This document shows positions 18,978 to 28,710 of a stretch of DNA of 64,000 bases, in pieces. Within the stretch, counting starts at the first letter, position 1. Each line of letters begins with the position of its first letter. The stretch is from Saprospiraceae bacterium. Its GTDB lineage: Bacteria > Bacteroidota > Bacteroidia > Chitinophagales > Saprospiraceae. A model generated the notes under the pieces. That model made no database searches. It was given only the letters and a program-made list of their open reading frames with translations, and was not told the DNA's origin. The position numbers were made by a program, and so were the translations under genes. The DNA is taken from positions 146,744 through 210,743 of the forward strand of contig JADKCC010000017.1 of assembly GCA_016714785.1 (NCBI GenBank), written 5' to 3'.

Positions 18978-18995
18978 AACAAAACAAAATGTAAA

Positions 18996-19427
18996 TTAAA
19001 TATTGGTCACAGAGTTTCTATCAAAAAGTATTTCACGCAGTTCTTTAAGTGCTTTATATTCTTGTGGCATCACTTTCTTAAATGCTTCTTTGACAGCAAA
19101 ATAAGCACCTTTTTCACTACCAGGCAGATTTTCTTTTACGATAGATTTCACCAATTTCACATCATGTTTGAGCATACCTCTGATAGATGGGATGTCATGC
19201 CAATCGCCTTCTATAGCCAATGTTCTGATGCTGCGACCATGCTCATCTTCTGTATTGTCGAGATCTATGACATTTACTTTTCCTTTCTCACGGATGGATT
19301 GAGATAGTCCTTCAGGTATTTGCCATATATCCTGATCTTTATCCATCTCATTATTTATCAGGAATATCTCTAATCCCTTCTCGTGAAATCTGTAGATGAT
19401 TACCCTTGCTAGGTCCAATACACTCAT
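18996..19427 (-). CDS. Conserved-looking small protein with a NUDIX-like N-terminus, function unknown
   Basis: The 143-residue product begins LDLARVIIYRFHEKGLEIFL and continues to DIWQIPEG, which resembles the first strands of NUDIX hydrolases, but no NUDIX box (GX5EX7REUXEEXGU) follows. The C-terminal half is alpha-helical and charged (DVKLVKSIVKENLP, AFKKVMPQEYKALKELREI). It may be a catalytically dead NUDIX relative or an unrelated fold. It lies 18 bp upstream of purC on the same strand, and a TATTTTTG box is found at 19449-19456, so it likely leads the purC transcript. Confidence 0.7.
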   Translation of the reverse strand: MSVLDLARVIIYRFHEKGLEIFLINNEMDKDQDIWQIPEGLSQSIREKGKVNVIDLDNTEDEHGRSIRTLAIEGDWHDIPSIRGMLKHDVKLVKSIVKENLPGSEKGAYFAVKEAFKKVMPQEYKALKELREILFDRNSVTNI

Positions 19428-19557
19428 ATAATAATTACTTTACAGGCTCAAAAATACAACAAATGAAATTAAGACATCATATAAATAGGAGAATAACTTT
19501 CAAAATGGTGAAAGGTTTTGTGTGAATGAAAAATAATTGGGTTAATCTCTTCTTATT

Positions 19558-20166
19558 TTACTGTGCTTCTTCTACCAAATTTACCAATGTAAGGCAGAGA
19601 AAAATACTTCTCTCGTCTTCAGTCATATCTTTCAATAAGCTAAAAGCTCTGGGAATTGTTTTTTCTACAAACTTAGGATTGGCAATAAAGCCTATATTTT
19701 TGTTTTGAATCCAAACGGAGTGTGTCGGAAGATGATCATCACCATCAATAGATGCAAGTAATTGATTGCGGACACTATAAAACTCCCCTTTAGGTGTCAA
19801 CACACCTGCTTCAACATCATTCATATAAACATGGGTCTTGCCATCTTTAGTCAGATAAGCAAACTCATCATCTGTAGAAGCGATGAGAATCAGTTTATTG
19901 CCATTAGAAAATATTTTAATGGCATAAGCTATCAAAGGCTCGTAATATATGGTATTAAATATGCCCTTTGTAATCTTCTCAAAACCTTTCTTTCTCGACT
20001 TTTCAGCTTGATTGAGCGAAAGCAATTCCATCTCCTCTTGACTAAATGGTATCAACTTAGCTTTGAGGTCGGCCAATGTTAGTCTAAGGATGCTAAGTTC
20101 CTTAGTCAGTTGACTTTTTGACATAGTCATCTTGAATAAAAATCTAAAAAAATCGCCTACATCCAT
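19558..20166 (-). CDS. Cytoplasmic protein of unknown function downstream of rpoD
   Basis: The 202-residue product starts at ATG 20166; ATGs at codons 13 and 15 are alternatives and would remove a hydrophobic FFRFLFKM segment. A helical N-terminal part (QLTKELSILRLTLADLKAKL) is followed by a mixed region with ILIASTDDEFAYLTKDGK and a helical end. I recognise no family. It follows rpoD by 53 bp on the same strand and may be read from the same transcript. Confidence 0.65.
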   Translation of the reverse strand: MDVGDFFRFLFKMTMSKSQLTKELSILRLTLADLKAKLIPFSQEEMELLSLNQAEKSRKKGFEKITKGIFNTIYYEPLIAYAIKIFSNGNKLILIASTDDEFAYLTKDGKTHVYMNDVEAGVLTPKGEFYSVRNQLLASIDGDDHLPTHSVWIQNKNIGFIANPKFVEKTIPRAFSLLKDMTEDERSIFLCLTLVNLVEEAQ

Positions 20167-20219
20167 AAAAATCTAACGCCGAATATTAAAAAGTTGCGAA
20201 GGTACTATTTTACTAACCA

Positions 20220-21086
20220 TTAACTAAAAAATGAACGGAGAGCATTTTTGGAAAGGGATTTTCGCATCCTTCTTATAGCACGTTCTTTGACCTGACGCAC
20301 ACGCTCACGCGACAAGTCATACAAATCTCCGATCTCATCAAGATTAAGCGGTTTATTGCCATCTAGACCATAATAGGCCGAAATCACTTGTATTTCTCTT
20401 GGTGACAGTATTTCCAAACCATCTATGACTTCTTTACGTACTGATTCTTCCATCAGCTTAAGGTCAGGACTATCTTCGTCTCCCAATGTCATCATATCTA
20501 CCATAGTAGCTGCTCCATCATCATCTGATAATGGCGCATCTACAGATATATGTCGGTTGGCACCTTTGAGCATATTGGCTATATCACGAGGTTTTACACC
20601 CATTATTTCGGCTAGTTCTTCATTAGTGGGTTCACGCTCATTTTTTTGGACAAAACTTACCCAAGCTTCATTTACCTTGTTGTAACCAGTCATTTTGTTG
20701 AGTGGTAAGCGCACCATACGAGAGTACTCTACAATGGCTTGTAGAATAGACTGTCTGATCCACCACACAGCATAAGATATAAATTTGAATCCTTTGGTTT
20801 CGTCAAATCTTTTAGCAGCTTTCATTAGCCCAACATTGCCTTCATTAATCAAATCGGCCAATGAGAGCCCTTGATTTTGATACTGCTTTGCCACAGAAAC
20901 CACAAAGCGTAAATTGGCCTTGGTCAGTTTTTCTAATGCTCCTTCATCGCCTTGCCTAATTCTTTTGGCCAAGTCTGATTCTTCCTCAATGGTCAATAAG
21001 TCAATGCGCCCTATATCCACCAAATATTTGTCCAAAGCAAGGCTTTCCCTTGATGTGATGTTATTTGTTATTTTTAATTGCCGCAT
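20220..21086 (-). CDS. rpoD: Primary RNA polymerase sigma factor (sigma-70 family)
   Basis: The 288-residue factor has the short form usual for the housekeeping sigma of Bacteroidota, lacking the long N-terminal region 1.1. Region 1.2 is near LDKYLVDIGRIDLLT; region 2 includes ANLRFVVSVAKQYQNQGL, LINEGNVGLMKAAKRFD and FISYAVWWIRQSI; region 3 starts VRLPLNKM; region 4 has LSPREIQVISAYYGL and the helix-turn-helix LDEIGDLYDLSRERVRQVKE. It would direct transcription from TAnnTTTG promoters such as those listed here. Start ATG at 21086. Confidence 0.95.
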   Translation of the reverse strand: MRQLKITNNITSRESLALDKYLVDIGRIDLLTIEEESDLAKRIRQGDEGALEKLTKANLRFVVSVAKQYQNQGLSLADLINEGNVGLMKAAKRFDETKGFKFISYAVWWIRQSILQAIVEYSRMVRLPLNKMTGYNKVNEAWVSFVQKNEREPTNEELAEIMGVKPRDIANMLKGANRHISVDAPLSDDDGAATMVDMMTLGDEDSPDLKLMEESVRKEVIDGLEILSPREIQVISAYYGLDGNKPLNLDEIGDLYDLSRERVRQVKERAIRRMRKSLSKNALRSFFS

Positions 21087-21371
21087 ATTTGTATTGATCT
21101 ATGATTATTTTGTGGGCAGTAAAGATACAAAGTTGACAAAATGAAATTTATCTCATTTATAATATTTACTTTCTATTTAAAATTAGCTGCCACGTTTAAC
21201 TAATGACAATATTAATGATTAAAAAGTTCAAATCTTAAGATATATTTAGGAAGTTTTTATATTCAGCGAATGTTCAAGTTGTAAATACCAATATATTTCG
21301 TTCTCTATAAGATCATTTTTTTCACCGTTTATTAGCCTTATCTCCTTTAGCTATTACATTTTTATAAAATA

Positions 21372-21526
21372 AGAGTATGTTTAAAAATATTCTTATTTGC
21401 TAATCAATAGGTTATGGTTCTTACGATTAAACAATTAAAGACTTTAGTGAACCAAACGATGAGTTTATATTGCAGTCAGGTTCATAAGATATTGATTATA
21501 AGGCAATAAAAATTTAAACATACTCT
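21372..21526. mobile_element. MITE-like element, complete copy with 14-bp inverted repeats
   Basis: The 155-bp element begins AGAGTATGTTTAAA and ends TTTAAACATACTCT, a perfect 14-bp inverted repeat. It is flanked by AAATA on both sides (21367-21371 and 21527-21531), a possible 5-bp target duplication, although this is low-complexity DNA. It has no coding frame. Related copies lie at 17862 (truncated) and 21972 (diverged). Confidence 0.75.
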
Positions 21527-21631
21527 AAATAAAAAAATCGTTTCATATAGTTTTTAGGATTATTTTTGCATAGTGTAAAGTTATTGTAGGATTATTTAAT
21601 TAACCTGTGTAGCTATTTTAGGACGAGACAT

Positions 21632-21784
21632 ACTTCATATCAACTCCATACTTACTCCATATCAACTCCGTATATGCTCCGTATATGCTCCGTACACGTT
21701 CCGTATGTAATCCCACCACATTCCCAGTGAGTTCCCACTGAGTTCCCACCGAGTTCCCACTAGTTCCCACTGAGTTCCCACTGA
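21632..21784. repeat. 11-bp minisatellite, 14 units
   Basis: Fourteen units of 11 bp (one of 10) run without a gap. The sequence drifts along the array: ACTCCATACTT and ACTCCGTATAT at the left, GCTCCGTATAT in the middle, GTTCCCACTGA at the right. The drift suggests growth by local duplication from both ends. A minus-strand frame crosses it, but the unit is not a multiple of three and the product looks artificial. Confidence 0.85.
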
Positions 21785-21971
21785 GAGATTTATTTTTTCG
21801 ATACCAGTGGAGCAAGACATCCCCCAAGTAATTTAAATTCGAAAAGTAGATGTGACTTGGGTTACATGAGGTGCAATTTCGCTATACTGAGAATGGATGA
21901 CGTTAAAACACAAATAAAAATTATGATTAAGTATATTCTTAATACGAATTGTCATAAATTTGTATCAATTT

Positions 21972-22130
21972 AGGGTTTGTTTAGATATTTTCTAAATGGC
22001 TTAAACCATAGGATAAATGGTTCTAATTTTAAAATAATTAATGAGATGAGTGAACAAAACAAGGGGTATATTTTGAAGTTAGGTTTATAAGAGATTGGTA
22101 ATAAGGCAATAAAAATTTAAACATGATCCT
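21972..22130. mobile_element. Diverged second full-length copy of the MITE-like element
   Basis: The left end (AGGGTTTGTTTAGATATT) and especially the right end (ATAAGGCAATAAAAATTTAA at 22101-22120) match the 21372-21526 copy. The length is about 159 bp. The inverted repeats have decayed. The rest of the rpoD to 22230 gap (21087-22229) holds nothing else I can identify. Confidence 0.6.
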
Positions 22131-22229
22131 GGTACAGACAACAAAAAGTTATTTTTAAATAAATATATTTATCTAAATACAACGTATTTACCTTTCTATT
22201 AGAGATCTTTATTATCAAAATTTTATAAC

Positions 22230-23885
22230 ATGAGACACAAAAAACAAAGCATTGAATCAAATTATATTGATAAAAAAGCTTCCCACAAACTAGATTTTTC
22301 ATGGATATGGTTGGGTATTGTATTTTTAATGATTTTTTTTCTACGACATAGATTAGGCGGCTTGCCTTTTGAAAGAGACGAAGGTGAGTTTAGTTATTTT
22401 GGGCAATTAATTTTGCAAGGGATCATGCCTTACGAAATGGCATACAATATGAAACTACCCGGCACTTACTTCATGTATGCACTGATTATCAAGATTTTTG
22501 GTGCTAGTCCAGAAGGTGTCCATCTAGGTGTGACTTTTGTTATTTTGCTTACAATGTATTTATTTTATCAAATAGTTACGGCCTTATTCAGTAAGAATAC
22601 TGCCCTACTCGCTATTTTGCTATACGGAGTCATCGTTTCATCCAAGGCAACATTGGGGGCTGCAGGTCACGCCACACATTTTATCAATTTATTTGTATTT
22701 GCTGGAATCTATAGCTGGTTAAAGTGGAAAAATAATCAAAATTGGCTTTATGTACTTTTGATAGGTATAATGATGGGAATGGCTTTCTTAATGAAACAAC
22801 ACGCAGTATTTTTTATTCCAATGGGTTTGGCACTTATTTTATTTCATCTTTACCATTCAAAAACATGGTCCATAAAAAATATTTTGACTATCGGAGCAAT
22901 CTATACTATAGGTGTATTCATCCCTTACATCATAGTACTTTTGACCATGCTCACAACAGGCAACTTCGATAATTTTTGGTTTTGGACTGTGGAGTATGCA
23001 CAAAAATATGGCACATCCATTATTACTTTGGGGCAAGCCCCTGAAATATTTATGTATAATTTTAAAATCTTATGGAAAGAGTTTCCTCTGCTTTGGTTAT
23101 CAGGATTGGGTGGATTAATTATCATCTTACAATCGAAGATGGACCAATCTCTGAAACTATTTTTAATACTGTTTTTTGCTTTTGGGTTTTTGACTATTTG
23201 TCCTGGATTATATTTTAGGCAGCACTACTTTATCACATGGATACCTTCCATTATTCTTTTAGCTGTAACTTTACATCAATGGATAGCCAATAAAATATTC
23301 AACGAAGAATCCAATGCATTTTCATATACTTTTGCGATTGCTGCCATCCCTTTGATTGTGGTTATTATGTCATTTAGCAAAAACAAACCTTATTGGTTCA
23401 CCAAACCATTATCGACACTATCCAAAGAAATATACGGTAGTAATCCATTTATTGAATCGGAAGAAATAGGTCGATATATCAATAAAAATACCACAAAAGA
23501 TCAAAAAATAGCCATTTTAGGCTCCGAACCACAGATCACGGTATATGCAGATAGACTAAGTGCGACGGGTTATATCTATACTTACGGTATGATGGAGCCA
23601 CATGCTTACAATGTAAAAATGCAGGAAGAAATGATCAGTGAAATAGAAAAAAACAAACCAGAAATCATTGTATTCGTTAAAGTAGGATTATCTTGGTCAG
23701 AACGACCCGATTCTCCAAGGAAGATATTTGAGTGGATGCCAAAATATGTTGATAGTAGATATGATGTCGTTGGGTTGGTTGAAATCTATGGCGATAAGAA
23801 AGGTGAGTATTACTGGGATGATGCTGCAAAAGGCAAACAACCTCAATCTGACCAACATCTGGTAGTATTTAAAAAGAAGAAATGA
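22230..23885 (+). CDS. GT-C fold membrane glycosyltransferase (GT39/ArnT/PMT-like)
   Basis: The 551-residue integral membrane protein has about ten or more hydrophobic segments. The first lumenal loop carries FERDEGEFSYFGQ, the acidic motif position of GT-C polyprenyl-phosphate-sugar transferases, followed by PYEMAYNMKLPGTYFMY. Such enzymes move a sugar from a lipid carrier to lipid A, protein or polysaccharide in the periplasm; the acceptor cannot be told. The C-terminal domain (about 420-551) is soluble with AILGSEPQITVYADR and a region that may bind substrate. It is monocistronic, with AT-rich flanks containing MITE remnants upstream. Confidence 0.8.
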   Translation: MRHKKQSIESNYIDKKASHKLDFSWIWLGIVFLMIFFLRHRLGGLPFERDEGEFSYFGQLILQGIMPYEMAYNMKLPGTYFMYALIIKIFGASPEGVHLGVTFVILLTMYLFYQIVTALFSKNTALLAILLYGVIVSSKATLGAAGHATHFINLFVFAGIYSWLKWKNNQNWLYVLLIGIMMGMAFLMKQHAVFFIPMGLALILFHLYHSKTWSIKNILTIGAIYTIGVFIPYIIVLLTMLTTGNFDNFWFWTVEYAQKYGTSIITLGQAPEIFMYNFKILWKEFPLLWLSGLGGLIIILQSKMDQSLKLFLILFFAFGFLTICPGLYFRQHYFITWIPSIILLAVTLHQWIANKIFNEESNAFSYTFAIAAIPLIVVIMSFSKNKPYWFTKPLSTLSKEIYGSNPFIESEEIGRYINKNTTKDQKIAILGSEPQITVYADRLSATGYIYTYGMMEPHAYNVKMQEEMISEIEKNKPEIIVFVKVGLSWSERPDSPRKIFEWMPKYVDSRYDVVGLVEIYGDKKGEYYWDDAAKGKQPQSDQHLVVFKKKK

Positions 23886-24298
23886 TGTTGCCACAGATGT
23901 TAGAATGAACTTAAACATTACGTAGAAATCTATAATGGATTCCGTAATGATGGTTAATAAGAACAATAAAATCAGCATTTATTGCGACAAATCATAGCCA
24001 TAGCTCATGAAGCAAAGCAAAAGTGATCTCGGTGTGACAGAGACCGATCTTGCATTAAATTGAGGCTGTAATAGGAAAGTCGTTTTAGATTTTCAAGTAT
24101 TATTAATTGCTAATGCTATACCATAAAGCTCTAAATCATTTTAAGCAGTATGATCTTTTTTACCAATTCGATAAGCTCTTGTGAAATGTAAAATATGACA
24201 CCACATTATTTTCTCAACTAATAGCACCCTTTTAGAATAAAATTGTAAGTTTGTACCAATATTTCTTTTGTGTCATTTTACACTTCAAATTATCAAAT
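23886..24298. other. Non-coding gap with a weak hairpin
   Basis: No coding frame is supported. A bulged stem pairs GATC.GGT (24025-24033) with ACCGATC (24043-24049), but there is no T-run after it. A TAAGTTTG promoter-like box for the next gene is at 24246-24253. Confidence 0.5.
24246..24253 (+). promoter_or_regulatory. Putative -7 box (TAAGTTTG)
   Basis: The box matches TAnnTTTG, 45 bp upstream of ATG 24299. The in-frame TTG at 24251 lies inside it and is therefore not a credible start. Confidence 0.45.
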
Positions 24299-24709
24299 AT
24301 GCACCCTATCATACGCAACATTTTGGCAGTCATACTTGGTATAGTCATTGGTAGTTTGGTTAATTATTTTATAATTATGATAGGTGGCAATATCATTCCA
24401 CCACCTACAGGTGCTGATGTCAATAGTAGCGAAGGCTTGAGAACATCTATCCACCTATTTGAAATCAAACATTTTATATTTCCATTTTTAGCACATGCGT
24501 TAGGGACTTTCTTCGGTGCTTTTGCCGCATATATGATAGCTGCAGACACTAAATTTAAGTTTGCTATTACCATCGGAATTTTCTTTTTACTAGGTGGTAT
24601 TTCAATGGTTGTAATGGTATCCTCGCCGATATGGTTTACCATCTTAGATTTGGTAGTCGCTTATCTTCCTATGGCTTATTTAGCAACTATAGTAGGGACA
24701 AGGCATTAG
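24299..24709 (+). CDS. Small integral membrane protein, function unknown
   Basis: The 136-residue product has four predicted membrane helices: NILAVILGIVIGSLVNYFII, FIFPFLAHALGTFFGAFAAYM, FAITIGIFFLLGGISMVVM and FTILDLVVAYLPMAYLATIV. A short loop with IPPPTGADVNS lies between the first two. I recognise no catalytic motif; the layout is common among conserved small membrane proteins in Bacteroidota. The ATG at 24299 was chosen over an upstream TTG. It stands alone between the glycosyltransferase and leuS. Confidence 0.75.
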   Translation: MHPIIRNILAVILGIVIGSLVNYFIIMIGGNIIPPPTGADVNSSEGLRTSIHLFEIKHFIFPFLAHALGTFFGAFAAYMIAADTKFKFAITIGIFFLLGGISMVVMVSSPIWFTILDLVVAYLPMAYLATIVGTRH

Positions 24710-24876
24710 TCATTTTTTAAGTGTCAGTCAAATTTGTGACTATTTTCCTATTTTTGAAATAAAACTATTTATTCATCGCTTCTATTTCAATCATTAATCC
24801 ATTTTCTCCTTTTTTCATTCTACCTTGTTTCTACACACTTTTCTAATTACAATGACACTATTATCAAAGAAATATT

Positions 24877-24884
24877 TAATTTTG
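24877..24884 (+). promoter_or_regulatory. Putative -7 box (TAATTTTG) for leuS
   Basis: TAATTTTG lies 42 bp upstream of the leuS ATG. Confidence 0.4.
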
Positions 24885-24926
24885 CATTTCTGAAATTTAC
24901 AGGCCAATTAAAAAATATAATTTCAC

Positions 24927-27764
24927 ATGCATTACCATCCGGAAAATATTGAGTCAAAATGGAGAAAAAATTGGGTTGACACTCAGTTATATAAAGTATC
25001 AAATACATCCGACAAACCTAAATATTATGTGCTAGATATGTTCCCCTACCCTTCTGGTGCAGGGCTTCACGTAGGGCATCCACTTGGTTATATAGCATCC
25101 GATATATTTTCTCGATACAAGCGCCTCAAAGGATTTAATGTATTGCATCCGATGGGATATGATGCCTTTGGATTGCCTGCAGAACAATACGCCATCCAAA
25201 CAGGGGTGCATCCTGCCGCTTCCACAGATGAAAACATTAAGCGATATCGGGAGCAATTGGACAATATCGGATTTTGTTATGATTGGTCTAGGGAAGTGAA
25301 AACATCCGATCCATCATATTACAAGTGGACGCAATGGATTTTCCTTCAGTTATTTCATCATTATTATGATCAAAGTAAGAATAAAGCAGTCCACATCGAC
25401 TCATTGATGGCAACTTTTGAAGCAGAAGGCAATAAAAATATCAAAGCGGCCAATAGTCAGGATGAAATATTTAGTGCTGATGAATGGAAACAAAAAACAG
25501 CCAAACAAAAAGATGATATTTTAATGAACTATAGATTGGCTTATCGCAAAACAGGATATGTCAATTGGTGTGAAGCGCTTGGTACTGTATTGGCCAATGA
25601 CGAGGTCAAAGATGGATTTTCGGAGCGTGGCGGTCATCCAGTAGAGAAAAAAGCAATGATGCAATGGTCGTTAAGAATCACAGCTTATGCAGAGAGATTA
25701 CTCAATGATTTAGATACTTTAGAGTGGTCTGATGCACTCAAAGCCATGCAACGCAATTGGATAGGTAGATCAGAAGGGGCACAAATGTTTTTTGATATTG
25801 TAGGTCATGACTTCCAATTGGAAATATTTACAACCAGACCTGACACTATCTTTGGTGCTACCTATATGGTGTTGGCTCCAGAACATGATTTCGTCAGTCA
25901 AATTACAACAAGCGAACAACAAGAAGCCGTAGCACAATACATTGAATATGTGGGATCTAGATCAGAAGTAGATCGAATGGCCGAAGTCAAAGAAGTTTCT
26001 GGTGTTTTCACAGGTGCGTATGCTTTAAATCCTTTTACAGGCAAAAACATACCCATTTGGCTAGGCGAATATGTATTAAAAGACTATGGTACCGGTGCCA
26101 TCATGGCTGTACCAAGTGATGATGAAAGAGATAAGGTATTTGCACAAAAATTTGGTCTTGAGATCGTAGATGTAGTGGATAAATCTGAATATCCTGGTGC
26201 GACCCTACATGATAAAGTAGGTAAAATCATCAACTCTGATTTCCTCAATGGTATGGAAGTCAAAGATGCCATCACAGAAATGTTATCTAGAATAGAATCA
26301 ATGGGCATTGGCAGTAGAAAAATCAATTATAAGCTCCGAGACGCCAACTATTCACGACAAAGATACTGGGGCGAACCATTTCCTATTGCGTATGATAGTG
26401 AAGGCGTGACGCATGCTTTGGATGTTGAAAAATTACCTTTAGAGCTACCTGAACTCGAAAACTTCCAACCTGCATCTGGTGGTAAATCGCCTGTAGCAAG
26501 AGCTGAAGATTGGGTCAATCAATATCCTAGTCTAGAACTAGAGACAGATACAATGCCTGGGTTTGCAGGCTCATCATGGTACTTCCTCCGCTATATGGAT
26601 GCCATCAATGACAAGGAATTTGCATCAAAAGAAGCCATTAATTATTGGCAAGATGTAGATTTGTATGTCGGTGGTACCGAACATGCAGTAGGTCACCTGA
26701 TGTATAGCAGATGTTGGCACAAGTTTTTGTATGATTTGAGTTATGTGCCTACCATCGAGCCTTTCAAAAGATTGGTCAATCAAGGCATGATTACCGCTTA
26801 TGGATATTATGTTGAAAATCTAAAAATTGATGATAACTCGACTCTAATTGGAAATATTAAGGATATAAATAATCAAAACATTCATTCAGGTAGTCCTATT
26901 AGATTGGCGTATGTTTATGATTATCTTGATGGTCAAAATCGATTAACAAAAGAAAAGTTTGAAGAATATTACCAAAGTATAGGTAAAAATTTCAATGTAT
27001 TAAGTGATGTGTCAAAATATCATTGGGTAAAAGATGAAAATGGTGAAGAATATTTTACTGTTAACATCGTACAAGAAAAGATGTCCAAATCCAAATACAA
27101 CGTCCAGAATCCTGATGAAGTTGTAGAAAAATATGGTGCTGATTGCTTCCGAATGTATGAGATGTTTTTGGGTCCGATCGAGCAGTCCAAACCATGGGAT
27201 ACCAAAGGAATAGACGGAGTCAATCGATTTTTACGAAAATATTGGAGTTTGTTTTTTGATGAAAATGGATGGAATGTATCAGAAGCGAAACCGACAGCTG
27301 AAGAATACAAAGTACTACATACAGCCATCAAAAAAGTAACTGAAGACATAGAGCGTTTCTCTTTCAATACCTGCGTGAGTGCATTCATGATGTGTGTCAA
27401 TGAACTCAAAAGATTGGAATGCAACAAAAAAGAAATTCTCACCGAACTCAATATACTTTTAGCGCCATTTGCACCATTCATCACGGAAGAGCTGAATAAA
27501 TTGTTAGGCAGTGACACTTCTGTACACATTGCTACCTACCCTATATTTAATCCAACTTATTTGGTGCAAGATACCATAGAATATCCTGTCTGTGTCAATG
27601 GCAAAAAGAGGGATTTAGTAGCTGTATCTGCACAATTAACACCGAAGGAAGTACAAGATTTAGCACTCACCTTAGATACCGTAAAAAAATATCTAGATGG
27701 TAAGGAGTTGCAGAGGATAATCGTAGTCCCTGGAAAGATGATCAATTTAGTAGTGAAAGAATAG
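24927..27764 (+). CDS. leuS: Leucyl-tRNA synthetase
   Basis: LeuRS charges tRNA-Leu. The 945-residue class I enzyme has the HIGH signature as HVGH at residues 48-51 and KMSKS at 718-722. The CP1 editing domain lies between, with TTRPDTIFGATY and the GTGAIMAVPSDDERD region. Tryptophan-rich WYFLRYMD and the anticodon-binding region follow. Compared with compact bacterial enzymes there is extra sequence before KMSKS (from YYVENLKIDD to FTVNIVQE) and near residue 150; such extensions are common in Bacteroidota LeuRS. ATG at 24927. It is monocistronic and converges on the DUF6089 gene. Confidence 0.97.
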   Translation: MHYHPENIESKWRKNWVDTQLYKVSNTSDKPKYYVLDMFPYPSGAGLHVGHPLGYIASDIFSRYKRLKGFNVLHPMGYDAFGLPAEQYAIQTGVHPAASTDENIKRYREQLDNIGFCYDWSREVKTSDPSYYKWTQWIFLQLFHHYYDQSKNKAVHIDSLMATFEAEGNKNIKAANSQDEIFSADEWKQKTAKQKDDILMNYRLAYRKTGYVNWCEALGTVLANDEVKDGFSERGGHPVEKKAMMQWSLRITAYAERLLNDLDTLEWSDALKAMQRNWIGRSEGAQMFFDIVGHDFQLEIFTTRPDTIFGATYMVLAPEHDFVSQITTSEQQEAVAQYIEYVGSRSEVDRMAEVKEVSGVFTGAYALNPFTGKNIPIWLGEYVLKDYGTGAIMAVPSDDERDKVFAQKFGLEIVDVVDKSEYPGATLHDKVGKIINSDFLNGMEVKDAITEMLSRIESMGIGSRKINYKLRDANYSRQRYWGEPFPIAYDSEGVTHALDVEKLPLELPELENFQPASGGKSPVARAEDWVNQYPSLELETDTMPGFAGSSWYFLRYMDAINDKEFASKEAINYWQDVDLYVGGTEHAVGHLMYSRCWHKFLYDLSYVPTIEPFKRLVNQGMITAYGYYVENLKIDDNSTLIGNIKDINNQNIHSGSPIRLAYVYDYLDGQNRLTKEKFEEYYQSIGKNFNVLSDVSKYHWVKDENGEEYFTVNIVQEKMSKSKYNVQNPDEVVEKYGADCFRMYEMFLGPIEQSKPWDTKGIDGVNRFLRKYWSLFFDENGWNVSEAKPTAEEYKVLHTAIKKVTEDIERFSFNTCVSAFMMCVNELKRLECNKKEILTELNILLAPFAPFITEELNKLLGSDTSVHIATYPIFNPTYLVQDTIEYPVCVNGKKRDLVAVSAQLTPKEVQDLALTLDTVKKYLDGKELQRIIVVPGKMINLVVKE

Positions 27765-27855
27765 TTAGGGTCTGGTGGTCATCTGAATGAGTGATCTCAA
27801 GTTATACAAGGATAATATTTTTTTTATAGATTTGAATATTATTGACTTCGCATAT

Positions 27856-28710
27856 TTATAAAAAATGGCACTTCCTACCATATCTAAATGATTTTCTCCT
27901 CTTGAAATACTCTTTGATATTAAATTGATAACCAATAGTAAAATTATTAAAAATATACCAATCATTATCTCTTGGATTTCCCCTTAATCGAGATACCTCC
28001 TCCAATGGAATATTGCCTCTGTGAGACAGAGCTGCAGAAATTTCTCCTTTTTCAGATCTTAAAAGACTAAGATCAGGATATTTATTTGATACATCGTCAA
28101 GGTAATCTGTAAATGTTATTCTAGGACTTATTTCTATTGATACATACCAATTTGGGTTTATATTATACTTAAATCCAAAACCAAATGGAATGCTAATTTG
28201 TGACAAACTGTATGGAGGTGTATCATTTTGGCTTGTACCTTGACCTTCTGTGGACAATGGTTGCAAATCAACCCACTTTCCTAAGTAATTGGCTTGAGGG
28301 TTAAAAGTGAACCAAGCTAAACCTATGTTTATAAAAGGTTTTAATCGTATTTTTCTAAAATACTTAATAACATCAAATAATTCAAACTCATGTATTAATG
28401 CGAATTCTCTAATTTCAGATCTGAAGTGCAAATTCCGCTCAGTTCTCCAGCTATCCAATGAATAACTATCATAAGCACCTATGCTCCCACGGCTATATCT
28501 AAATTTAACCGTATAATACTCATTAAATTGAAAACCCAAATGAAGATTATCTAAAAACTTTGCCCCTTGAACACTTAATCTACTTGAAGAGAAGCTAATA
28601 TCTCCTTGATAAGTAGCATAGCCGAGGCTACCTCCTACCTCTATAAACTGTGAATATGAATATAAGGAACTAAAAACACTTATAATACAAAGTAAAAACT
28701 TGCTTTTCAC
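27856..28710 (-). CDS. DUF6089-type outer-membrane beta-barrel protein, second paralogue
   Basis: The protein shares GYATYQGDIS, LQPLSTEGQG and PRITFTDYLDDVSN with the 14192-15085 product, so the two are paralogues. A GTG at 28710 gives a typical signal peptide (KSKFLLCIISVFSSLYSYSQ) and about 284 residues; a TTG at 28737 would add nine residues. There is no ATG. Mature sequence is beta-rich with alternating strands, as expected of an outer-membrane barrel. The function is unknown. The gene is flanked by non-coding DNA and converges with leuS. Confidence 0.75.
   Translation of the reverse strand: MKSKFLLCIISVFSSLYSYSQFIEVGGSLGYATYQGDISFSSSRLSVQGAKFLDNLHLGFQFNEYYTVKFRYSRGSIGAYDSYSLDSWRTERNLHFRSEIREFALIHEFELFDVIKYFRKIRLKPFINIGLAWFTFNPQANYLGKWVDLQPLSTEGQGTSQNDTPPYSLSQISIPFGFGFKYNINPNWYVSIEISPRITFTDYLDDVSNKYPDLSLLRSEKGEISAALSHRGNIPLEEVSRLRGNPRDNDWYIFNNFTIGYQFNIKEYFKRRKSFRYGRKCHFL

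Noticed and set aside
21618..21827. 69-codon minus-strand frame across the minisatellite
   Set aside because: The 11-bp unit gives the repetitive peptide by chance; no homologous feature or start signal is seen.
24025..24049. Bulged hairpin as a terminator of the glycosyltransferase gene
   Set aside because: There is no T-run after it and it lies 140 bp past the stop; too weak to call.
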